Below, one piece after another: positions 46,435-60,176 of a DNA stretch of 64,000 bases (position 1 is its first letter; each line of letters begins with the position of its first letter). This stretch comes from Coniferiporia sulphurascens (taxonomy: Eukaryota > Basidiomycota > Agaricomycetes > Hymenochaetales > Hymenochaetaceae): positions 1 through 64,000 of the forward strand of contig NBBA01000013.1 of NCBI GenBank assembly GCA_002794785.1. The letters run 5' to 3'. Both the position numbers and the translations under genes were made by a program. The notes beneath the pieces were generated by a model, which searched no databases, had not been told where the DNA came from, and saw only the letters and a program-made list of their open reading frames with translations.

Positions 46435-49400
46435 TTAGTTGCCTGAGGCGAAACCAGAAGCGGAAATAGTGATGACAGTAGGGCTGCCTGGGTCAAAAAT
46501 GAGGATGGGATCGGCCTCGAAGGCAGGGGAGATGGCCAAAAATTCAGTGAGGAGTGGGAGTCCGTCTTTCAAAAACCATTGATCTTCAGTAGAGGGTATG
46601 GGGGTGTTCCACACGGCTTTGTGGGCCACAAGGGTGGAAGGGCATGACAGCAGGAGGTGTGCCCACATCTCAGGAACATGGCAGGAGGGACAAAGGGGGT
46701 CACGTCCCGGAATACATCCATAGTATGTGCCAAAGCCAGCATGTCCTAGGAGGGTCCGGAAAACCTTGCATTGGGTGTGATGACTGAGTTTGAGATTCTG
46801 CATGAGGGCAGTTGGCTTAGTGGAGGGGTTGAGATTGGTGCCCATAGCATGTGCATCAGATGTCCCCCTGTGGAGGCGACAGGCAGAGGCCCAGTCGGAT
46901 TTCCACTTAGTGAGCACTGAGGAGGAGGCAACTTCCCAAAGGAAGTGGATGGTGTGTGGGAACAGCGTAGTTCCCGGGGAGGGTTGTCGGCTATCCCAGT
47001 GGTGAGGATGTCTGCGAATTTGTTTCCTTCTACATCGGTGTGACCGGGAACCCAATGAAGATGAAAGTGGACATTGGGGAGGTGCTTAGTTGCGGCCTTA
47101 AGGTAGCGGTGGATGAGGAGGGCAACGTTAACACCAGGGGCCAGATGGGGGTCAGCGAGGAGGGTAAGAGCGACCTTGCAGTCGGTGTAGATCTCCACCT
47201 GCATAACTGCAGTGGGGACCGGATTCTGGTGTGTGAGAAGCCAAGTGGCATCCGCTATAGCGGCAAGCTTGCAGTCGGTAGAATGGACGTGCAGGCCTAA
47301 GAAGGTTTCGCAGGTCAGAATAGCTTCGCCACAGTAGAACCAGACTCCGGCTGCAGTGCCAGAGTAAGTGGAGGGGGATGAGCCTTTGCAGGACCCATTG
47401 GTATAGATGAGGAGACAGGAGGGATCCCCACACAGTCAGTCAATAAGATCATGGTGTGACTGGATGAGGGCATTGTGTGCTTCCTTAGAGTGGTCAATCA
47501 CCTGATCGATGCTAACCCACCGGAGGGTAGGTAAGGCGATCCATGGGGGGTGCGTGTATTGGGGAACTCGCTCACACCCAGGCGGAACCCGGGAGACAAA
47601 GGAGGCGGTAATGGAGCCCTTCCACGCAGTGCGGAGGGGAATGAGGGAGTGCGTGGTAGTAAGATACCTTATGGCCACATGAGACTTGGTGCGCTCTAGA
47701 CATAAAGGGATAGGGAGAATGGAGGCGAGGACTTCAGAGGGGCCTCATGGGGATGTGCGCCATGATCCAAGGATACAGTGGCACGCCGCAGATTGAACTA
47801 AAGTCAACTTATCACATTTCCCTTTTTGCCATATCCCGGTATACCAGAGGGGGGAACCCCAAAGGAGGACCAGAAGAATGCAACTGATATAGAGATGATG
47901 AAGGTGAAGCGGAGCGAGGCTGCGAAAGGTGTTGCTGAGGAGTTCCAGGGCATGGAGAGAGGACATGGCTTTAAGGCACATGCGTTGAATGTGTACCATA
48001 AACACAAGCTGCACATCAAAAAAGATACCTAACCACTGAAGAGGGCGGGAAGGAACGATTCGGAGTGGGGGGAGGCCCCAGCGAGGCAGGTGGATAGGGT
48101 GGAGAAGGGAGGCTTCGCATAGGGCATGTTGTTGGGTCCAGTGGATGAGTTCCGATTTGTCATCATCCAGTGACAGACCCAGTGCACAACATGCAGTGGA
48201 GAAGGAGATGTAGGCCTGTTTGAGCCAAGCCACATTAGTGGCTATGGAAGGCGAAGAGGTGGTAAGGAGGTGGTCATCAATGTATGTGCGTACAAAGACC
48301 AATGGGTCGGATATGTTAAGGGAGGTGAGGAGGCTAGTTGCAAAGAGTGCAGACAAAATAGGGGAGATGGGTGAGCCTTGGGGGACCCCCACATTAGGAA
48401 TGGGGGTGAGCGTGTCAGTGAAGCCATCAAACGAGAGGGCCACTTGGCAATCGGAAACAAAGGATAGCACCCATGAACAGAGTAATGGCGGGAAGCCGAG
48501 TTCAGAGAGGACCACAAGAAGACAAGGGTGCTGAACAGATGGAAAGAAACCTGCAATGTCGACGGCTAAGGCCGATGTGACATGATGTTTAGTCCAGGCT
48601 GCTTCAATTTCATTTACAAGGTCAGTAGTGGCATCCAGTATGCCCGATTTTTGCCGGGTGCCATACTGGGAAGGGGGGAGCGCACCTAGTTCATTAGCAA
48701 TAAACTGGATGCAATTGGCGACAATCTTCTCGAGGAGTTTACCCATGGTTTCTTCGAGAGTGATGGGGCAGTAGGTGTTAAGCATCGTTGGGTCTTTCTT
48801 ATTCAGTTTGTGGAGCATTACCACCTTCGTGTCCTTCCATGGATGAGGGTGGTGGCCGGTCACTAAGCACTCATTAAAGAGCTGTAGGAGCAAGACACTG
48901 TGAACCGAATGCAGGCTTTTTAGGGCCTGATATCCAATACCAGTGATGCCGGGCGCACTGGAATTTGAAGTGAGATTGAGAGCATGATCCAGTTCCTCCA
49001 TAAGGATGGCATGGTCATGCATAGGGCAAGCACCAATGAATGAATATGTGGGGGGCAGGGCAGCAGAGGGTTGGGCACTGAAGTACTTGGCACGGAAGGC
49101 CGAAGCCTTCTCTGCAGGGGAGCTTGTGGTGGACTGTCCGGTGACAAGGGTGGGAATGGGAGCACAGCGAGTGCCCATGGCCCATTTCGCCATTGGCCAG
49201 ATTTTGTCTGGCTTAACGGTGGCTGTAAACAAATCAGCCCATGCATGTTTAGCACAGCGAAAAATCCTGGCCAACTGGCATCGGAGCATGGGTCTCATCA
49301 CGGGGGAAGCCGAGAGTAAAGCCGCCAGATGGGCACGACACAAGGCGTCCCACCACTTGACCTTGTGTCCACCCGCCTTCTCTGAAGAAGGGGGGTGTGA

Positions 49401-50915
49401 AAGATCAGTGGCCAGGATGAGAGCAGTGTGGATGGCGGTGACTTTAACATCTAGAAGGCAAGGAGTGGAGCCAGGTAAGGCAAAGGCGGCAGTAAGCAGG
49501 ACATCGAGGGCTTCCAACCATTCAGTAGATAGTGAGTCATCATACCAAGGCCGGAGGAATGGATCGATGTGAGGCATAGAAGAGAGAGGGACAGACCAGG
49601 TGATAACAGCATGGTCGGATCCAGAGGGGGAGTCCCACATTTGTGTCCAGGAATCGCTCAAAGCAAGGTCTTCTAAAGATGGAGAAGCCCAGGCGAGATC
49701 AATCACGGATTCAGTGAATTGGGTAGAAGCGCGTCGCCGGTATCGAAGCCCGGCTGATTTATGAGGTGCATGGCATGTGAGGCAGCCCAGAGTTCCAGGG
49801 GGCGAGCTTTGTGGGCATCGCTCACGGAGTGGGCACCATGGTCCCAATGGATAGAGTGGAGGTTGAAGTCCCCAGCAACTATCCAGTGTGCACTAGGCAG
49901 CAGCGTTAACGACACAAGAGAGGAGATGGTTTCTTCTTTATTCGCATCATGATTGTATACATTTGTGACAAAAAGCGGCCCAAGGCCAGTGTCAAAAATT
50001 AACATGAGTATATTGTGAGAGGGGGAGCATGAAGCATCCAAGACCACTTGGGACAGAGGGACAGACTGGTGAACCAGTGTAGCCACATGCAGACATGTTA
50101 GTTCGGTGTCCCCCAAGAGGGGGGGCACAAAGATGTGGTAGTTGGGCATGGAGGGGAAGCCAAAAACAGGCGTACCTCCAGCATTAACCATAGAGGGGGA
50201 GGCACCAATTTGATACCAGGGGGGTTCCTGAAAGAGGATAACTGCAGGGGGAGAGGGGGCACCAGTGTTAGACAAGAGTGAGTGGACTGTTCCATTTTTC
50301 TTTACTTTTCCCTTACTGCGCTGACTCATTTCCTCTTCATCATCATCAGTCAGCGCAACTCCCCCATTTCTCTTCATTACTCATCCTCATTCCCATTACA
50401 CCATAAGATGCCATGATGATGCCATATCGCACCATCATGACATGCTTTGCCTACCAATCGCCCTACTTGTATTACCAAGACCTTCCTTGGGTTTCCATGA
50501 CCTTCCATAGCCATGTAAATGACCTTATACAAGATGCTACAGTAGCAAACACATAGAGTAGCATATAAGCATGTAATGTAGATCGCACAAGCCCTAAGCT
50601 TGTGCTCTTTGTTCATACAAGCCCATTATATGTGCCTCACAGTTTACTGTGTGCTCTACCTAGTCATCAGCCACTTCGTTGTAACCCGACTCCTCTAAAG
50701 AAACACCATGTACCTTCTCAATGATCAGGAAGCCCCACCATTGATCCCTTCGTTACTGGCATCAGGAAGCCCCATTGCCGTCACTCCAGTCTCGGTGATC
50801 AGGAAGCCCCAACGTCAATCACCATGTAACCATTGAGCTTAACATGGATGAGTGCTTCGACGTGCACTCGGGACATTGCAACGTTGTGTTGCATAAACAT
50901 CCAGGCACTACTCAT
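46435..50915 (-). pseudogene. LINE-F ORF2: endonuclease, RT, RNase H; broken by LTR
   Basis: The ATG at 50915 overlaps the ORF1 stop in an ATGAGTAG arrangement. A solo LTR cuts the gene ~25 codons in. The endonuclease (50285-49590) keeps FQEPPWYQIG, GDFN and SDHAVITW, with a frame change near 49703-49850. A 700-codon frame (49847-47745) covers the end of the endonuclease and RT: LEETMGKLLEKIVANCI, DIAGFFPSV, GVPQGSPISP and YIDD (about 48270). A stop follows CILGSWRTSP. RNase H, in pieces to 46435, shows YTNGS where YTDGS is expected, then YTDCKVALTL and WVPGHTDVEGNKFAD. It is not functional as it stands. Confidence 0.88.
50288..50844 (+). mobile_element. Solo LTR 4 (557 bp)
   Basis: TGTTCCATTTTTC...GAGCTTAACA with TSD TGGA[C/T] (50283-50287 and 50845-50849), inserted near the start of LINE-F ORF2. 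Orientation is as in solo LTR 1. It carries the same three CAGGAAGCCCC motifs and the CATATAAGC box. Confidence 0.87.
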
Positions 50916-53171
50916 GTAATGGGGTTGGGGCGAAAGAGGAATGGGCATGGCCACACTGTTTGGGGCAGCTGGAAGAGTCGGCATGGTGTTTGCTGGAGCA
51001 GTTCGAGCATTTGGGGGTGTGTGTGCAGGGAGAGGTAGCCAGGAGGGCATCCCGGATGCACCCAGGGCAGCACATGCAATGGTCGTCAGTACGGTGACGG
51101 CTGGCACATATGAAGCACGCCCGGGGCGATTCCTGCAGTTGTTGGCCAGGTGGCCGAGGCCAGTGCATTTGGTGCACTGGAGAAGGCAAAGGAGGTCACA
51201 GCGGGCGATGAGCTTGAGATGGTGGCTGAACATGTAGATGATGCAGTTCCTCGGGGTAGAGAGGATGGCCATGGAGTGGGCGCCCATAGGGTCTTTGAAG
51301 GAGAAGGCAATAGGGGCAGACATGACATCCTCCCCAATCAACACATAGGCCTGGGTCCAGTTGGGCTCGAGAGTGATTGGGAGCGAGAGGAGGTGAGGGT
51401 TGGCCACACAAAACTCCAATTGGAGGTCGGTGGCCGTGAATGTAGGGAGGCCCAGTGCAGGGCATGTGGGGACTTCGGCAATTTGGAGGCAGGCCCAGGA
51501 TACAAGTTGGGAGACTGTGGCTGGGTAGATGCTCTGCATGGCTGCCATCACAACTTCCTTCATGCTGTTCATAGTAGGAACATGAGTGTTGTGAGCGAAT
51601 GTAACGAAGCAGTTGCCTCGCTCATTCCAATGGGCAGCGCGTACAACCAGTTTGGCCACAGTGGGGAAGTGGGAGAGGGCGGTCCTGACGTTAATAGTCA
51701 TCTGGGAATTGGTAGGGTGTGCTTCAGCAGGGGGGGAGGCTCCATGGAAGCAGATGGCGAGGGTCGGGTCCATAATGGTACAGATAACCGGGAGGACTGC
51801 ACACTTTGGCTCTTGTTTCACAGTGCTAGCAGAAGTGGGGGCCCCCATCGTCACTGGGGCTGCAGTGGCAGATGCAGTGGCAGGGGTAGCCCCTCCCACA
51901 GCAAGACCTGGAGTGACAGGTGTCAGCAAGGTGGACCTGGCGGTGAGGTTAGAAGGGCCTGAAGGTCCTTGTGGTGGGGGAGGGGCAGTACTAGGGTTGG
52001 CTTTACCCTTCCCTTTCCTGTCTCCGGAGGGGGCGGACCCGACCCCAGTGGAATGGGGGGGTGGGCATTCGAGTGCATCCATCCACTGCATCATGTAGGA
52101 CATTTAGCGCATCAGGTCAGACATGACCTGGACCATCTGCTGGGGCAGGGAGGGGGGTTGGGGAAGACCGGCCACAGTCTGTAGAGGCTGGGGGGGTGCA
52201 AGAGGGAAAGCTGGCAGGGGGGCCAGGCTATGGGGGGGGCCAGCTGCCACCTGAAAGGCCAGCATAGTGGCGGATTGTGCCATAGGATCCTCCTGGACCA
52301 GAGCATGCTGAAGGGAGTTGACTGCAAAGGCAATTTCCCCTAAGAGGGTAGCAGTGGGCTCAGCCAAAGCAGAGGTGGTCTGGCCCAACACGACAAGTTT
52401 GCAGGCAGCTCGCATTGCAGTGGTGGCAGCCAGCCGAAGATAGGGAACCTGGAGCGACTCCACCTGGGGGGACAGAGGGGCAGGGGCGATGTGAGACTTG
52501 CGCTTTTTCCGGGCAGAAGCCGTAGACTGTACTTCATTGTCCTCAGCAGCTTTGGATATTTCAGCATTGGAGTTGGAGGTGATGGCAGCAGAGGTCGGGC
52601 AGGATGGGCCCCTAGGGGTCTCATCTACATGGGGGGCCGCCCCCCCACCCCCAGGAGGGGTGGTAGGAGGGGCAGGGGCAATGAGGGAGGTTGCAGCGGG
52701 GTCAGCCCACATGGAACCAAGAGTGGAGTGGGGGGCCTGTGGGGCCGGGGCCACAAAAGCATATGGGTTGGGTTGACCCCCAAAAACAAGGGGGTTACTG
52801 GAGAAAGGCCTGATAAGGGCTGTTCCTGGGGAAGCCGGGACTGAGAGGGGAGTCAGACCCAGGCCAGTTCCTTGGTCACTCACCATGGAAGCGGGGCGGG
52901 ACGGTGGGTGGAAGGGTTGATGAGCAGTAATCTCCACCACCAGGGGGGAAACTGAGGGGAGTACTTTGGGGGGCACTGGAGGTGCTTGGGCCGCACTTGC
53001 AACCGACACCGAGAATGATGACAAGTGAGCAGTGACCAATCCCGAAGGAGGCAGTTGTTGGCTCTGGCAACCATGAAAGGACCAGAAACCACCCCTCATT
53101 GGAATGGAGGGGGCGGGAAAGGTCTCATTGATGGGATGCATAGGTTGGTTGGATTGTTGTTGATCAGACAT
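50908..53171 (-). pseudogene. LINE-F ORF1 (gag-like), one stop and one frameshift
   Basis: Start MSDQQQSNQP at 53171. A Pro/Ser/Ala-rich N-terminal third is followed by a basic ARKKRKSH stretch (about 52500) and a helical segment. TAA stands at about 52104, in frame with the following MSYMMQWMDAL, so a single Gln-type codon was probably lost. The second part has the FKDPMG segment and CTKCTGLGHLANNC knuckle (about 51165). A frameshift near 51130 is needed to reach the remaining Cys/His array (CFICASRHRTDDHCMCC onward) and the stop at 50908. Sequence is only distantly like ORF1 of the other LINEs. Confidence 0.82.
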
Positions 53172-53244
53172 AGAGGGACAGTGCTTGTAAAGACTACCTA
53201 GATGGTGGTGGTTAGAGGACAAGGAGGATGCCAACTATTGACTA

Positions 53245-53597
53245 GCCAATGAATATTCTTTGCTTACATTCACAAGGGAGATTTTACTTTGGCTAAATGG
53301 GTGATTTAAATAAACTAGGCTCATTTCAAAATTTGGTCACCGTGACTGCTTGTGACTTGGGGTTAGAAATCAAATGATTATGCGATACACGAATTTCCCT
53401 GTAAGGTAGCCGACAGACACGACACGACATGTCGAGTTTACTTTGAACGTCCCCACTGTGAGGTCGGTCAAGTTTGGCATGTACGGGGTCATTGTCTCCT
53501 TGCGGCATTCGCGTTTTTCTCGTTCATCTACTCCCCCGTGTCATTCTCCGCTTGGGAAAGCAGGCGTGCTACACATGAGTAAGCAAACGTCGGTTCT
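53245..53597. other. Low-copy DNA right of LINE-F, no gene seen
   Basis: GC content rises from left to right. No convincing frame or repeat is visible. It could be the upstream region of the doubtful ORF at 53598. Confidence 0.4.
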
Positions 53598-54113
53598 GTG
53601 CTCGGTGGTTATTGGGCCAACGTCACGAGCTGGAACATTGCTTCGCAGTCTGCAATCGCGTTCGGCTGGCGGGGCGTCGTGCAAATACTTCAGATCGTCA
53701 TCTCGTTCCTGCTTCTCGTTTCCGTCGTATTGCCATGGCTTCCGCCCATCGCCATCGCGCGCGGCCGCATTGCGCACATAGTATTGTCCAGTCTAAGGCC
53801 TATACTCAGCGCGCCACTCTTCTCGCGCTCATGGACGGCCAGGTCGACGCATCCGCCCCATACATCCGAGCCAGAAGACAAGGGCGGATGCAATGAGAAT
53901 GTGGACATGCCGACGTTTGCGGAATTGCTAAAGACGCTCAAACCGAGCCGCACGCTCCTGTCGGCCTTGGAGGCCCAGGTCTTGCGCAAAGCACTGGGTT
54001 TGCGTATGGGCGTGCTTGACTTGATCACGTCGTTAACACATTGTGTGGGATCACCTATGAAGGATTGCTCGAGGTGCGGACTCATCTTCATCACCCCGGA
54101 TGGCGAAGAGTAA
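53598..54113 (+). CDS. Hypothetical ORF, 171 codons, doubtful
   Basis: A continuous frame with a hydrophobic stretch around residues 28-52 (VVQILQIVISFLLLVSVV), which could be one membrane segment, and an amphipathic C-terminal half (MPTFAELLKTLKPSRTLLSAL). Codon usage is CpG-rich like the genes on the right. The first codon is not a strong ATG, and a nested frame starting MASAHRHRARP overlaps it. The opposite strand is also open (53690-54181). It may be an exon of a gene with introns or a relic. No family is recognised. Confidence 0.3.
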   Translation: MLGGYWANVTSWNIASQSAIAFGWRGVVQILQIVISFLLLVSVVLPWLPPIAIARGRIAHIVLSSLRPILSAPLFSRSWTARSTHPPHTSEPEDKGGCNENVDMPTFAELLKTLKPSRTLLSALEAQVLRKALGLRMGVLDLITSLTHCVGSPMKDCSRCGLIFITPDGEE

Positions 54114-54566
54114 CACTTTTGAGCCGCAGGAGGTTGAGACCAGTGCTGTACCAATCTATTCGAAAATAGACGTTCTCCCAACGAGATGCTTCCGGAACTG
54201 CTATGTCTAAGATTTCAATGCCATCCGGGAAAGTCCGGCACAGGTTTAAGAGTCGAGTTTCACATACAGCCCGACATTTTTACTACGCTTTAAGCGGACC
54301 TGAAGCAGTGCCCAAGGCTGTCGCTGGTAGGGTCAAATATTTTGTTCTGTAAGCGTGGATTACGCATTATGATATCATTGAACTGCTTGCCCAACCAAAA
54401 GAGGTTGAGCATCAGGAAAAACTCAAAAAGCTGAAAGACAATTAATTAATGGCATAATCCATAGTAAATGATAGTACTCCATAGTTTGTGTCATATTTAA
54501 TAGTACTTCGTAGGCACGCATAGTTCAGTATAGTGAATGTCATAATTTGTAGGCACATATAGTGAG
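54114..54566. other. AT-rich spacer before solo LTR 5
   Basis: Contains several near-repeats of CATAGTTxxTGTCATA-like text (54460-54560). No gene or RNA is recognised. Confidence 0.4.
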
Positions 54567-55119
54567 TGTTAAGCTCAACGGTTTACGCAGTGATCAACAT
54601 CAGGGCTTCCTGATCGTCGCAGCTGATGGTGATGACAACAGGGCTTCCTAGATGTTGTAAGTCGAAGGTGATTGTCAGCGGGGCTTCCTGATCGACGATG
54701 TAGATGCAGTAGGCTGCTTAGAGGAGTCGGGTTATGATGAAGCGACTTGGTGGCTCAGTAGGCACACAGTAGACTGGTGGTAGCAGATAATGGGCTTGTA
54801 TGAACAAAGAGCACAAGCTTAGGACTTGTGCTACTGAAGTTACATGCTTATATGCTACTCTATGTGTTTACTACTGTAGCGGCCTGTGTAGGGTAGTTTA
54901 CCAGACTATGGAAGGTCATAGAAACTCAAGGAATACCTTGGTAATACAAGTAGGGCTATCAGTAAGCAAAGCACATCATGGTGATGCGGTATGGCATCAT
55001 CATGGCATCTTATGGTGCAAGGATGAGTAAGGAAGGGAAATGGGGGAGTTGTGCTGACTGATGATGATGAAGAGGAAGTGAGTCAGTGCAATAAGGGAAA
55101 GGAAAGGAAAATTGTAACA
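54567..55119 (-). mobile_element. Solo LTR 5 (553 bp)
   Basis: TGTTAAGCTC...TTGTAACA with a perfect TSD GTGAG (54562-54566 and 55120-55124). This is the only copy of the LTR family outside a LINE. Three GGGGCTTCCTxG motifs lie in the first 130 bp. Confidence 0.9.
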
Positions 55120-55279
55120 GTGAGCCTTGGCAGGTGAGATATTTCATAGACCATAGTTACCATAGTACATGATAGCACCGTTGTAACTTTGCCCATATCA
55201 GTCCTCAACATATATTACCACTACAGTAGTACAACTAAAAAAGGTATTGGGCCCTGCCAGCACAGCTGGCCCTATCATT

Positions 55280-55518
55280 ATTCCATTTAATTCAAAATAA
55301 TTCAAAATAATTCAAAATAACTGGTTATAACTGCTTTGTCAGCAATTCATTGCAAATGCTTGTATTTTTGTCCAATAAGGACCTCCATAGGATTGGGACG
55401 AGCTACTTATGGAGGTCCTTATTGGACAAAAATCGAAGCATTTGCAATGAATTGCTGACAAAGCAGTTATAACCAGTTATTTTGAATTATTTTGAATTAT
55501 TTTGAATTAAATGGAATT
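55280..55518. repeat. Large near-perfect palindrome (two ~110-bp arms)
   Basis: Left arm 55280-55388 and right arm 55409-55518 are inverted copies with a ~20-bp centre. The arms include three tandem AATTCAAAAT units, ATAACTGGTTATAACTGC, GTCAGCAATTCATTGCAAATGC and TGTCCAATAAGGACCTCC. The right arm is the end of the element at 55408-55903; the left arm is a truncated copy of the same end in opposite orientation. Confidence 0.85.
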
Positions 55519-55903
55519 ATTTATGATTATTCCCACAAACCCTATAACTGCAAATGACTAGTTATAACTGATTATGGATTGTGGGAAGCAGTTGCAAGGC
55601 ATAACTACTAGTTACAACCAGTTATAACCAGTTATAACCGGTGATGAACCCGGTTGCAAAAGCACCGGCACAGCCATCACCACGCGTTATGGCCGGAGCT
55701 TTCGCACAGATCCGGTCATCACGCGTGATAACTAGTTATAACCACGCGTTATAACTGGTTATAACTGGTGATAAAACTTGTTTTCGTTCTCACCCATCAC
55801 TACGCGTTATAACTGGTTATAACTGGTTATATAACCAGTTATAACTAGTTATAACCCAATTCCGTGCGCAATGCACTACTTATTGTCCAGTAAGGACCCC
55901 CAA
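55408..55903. mobile_element. Short TIR element with TTATAACTGG repeats (496 bp)
   Basis: The ends TATGGAGGTCCTTATTGGACAA and, inverted, TTTGGGGGTCC then TTACTGGACAA form the terminal repeats. AGCTACT lies on both sides (55401-55407, 55904-55910), with an eighth base that nearly matches. The interior is filled with GGTTATAACTGG and CCAGTTATAACC motifs in both directions plus ACGCGTTATAAC variants. It has no coding capacity, so it is a non-autonomous DNA transposon with subterminal motif arrays. Confidence 0.75.
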
Positions 55904-55910
55904 AGCTACT

Positions 55911-56252
55911 GGTGTTGACACAACTTTGAACGTCCCTAATTTTCGCGGCACAACACAGAGAAAATCACATGAGTTTTGGTTTTCGCCAACATTTATGAAA
56001 ACGGCAGTAAGAGTACAAGCCACATGGAACTATGTCTGTCAACAAAGAACGATAAACAACAGTTGTAGTTTACAAATCCAATGTCCACGGTAACTTAGCT
56101 ATTTTATTTTTGGTAGATCCGCTACCTAAACGATTCCCACAACTCTCAGCGAAATGAAAGAAGGCTAAGCCCGAGTGAGGATGATGCTTGAGCAAAGGTA
56201 CGCTCAGCCCCACCGCAACATCGATGCCCATTTGGGCGTCCTTGACACAGCA
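55911..56252. other. Spacer downstream of the DHX35-like gene
   Basis: No frame or repeat is recognised. It probably contains the 3' UTR and polyadenylation region of the minus-strand helicase gene ending at 56253. Confidence 0.4.
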
Positions 56253-60138
<3,886 letters not shown>

Positions 60139-60176
60139 ACCAACGATTATCACATGTGGTGCTCCAGCGAATCGTG

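Larger units (their letters stand above)
46244..53230 (-). mobile_element. LINE-F, full length, divergent family
   Basis: A perfect 14-bp TSD CCAACTATTGACTA flanks it (46230-46243, 53231-53244). Without the solo LTR it is ~6.43 kb, the same size as LINE-B and LINE-G. The 5' end has the shared block (CATCCTCCTTG...ACCACCACCATC) and a 59-nt leader. The tail is an A/T-rich TTTAAAAATAATAATAAAA rather than pure A. ORF1 and ORF2 are related to the other LINEs only at motif level, so this is a separate family. Both ORFs are damaged. Confidence 0.93.

Noticed and set aside
53690..54181. Minus-strand 163-codon frame as the gene of this interval
   Set aside because: It overlaps the plus-strand frame, has no recognisable domain and no better start context. 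I could not decide, so only the plus frame is listed at low confidence.
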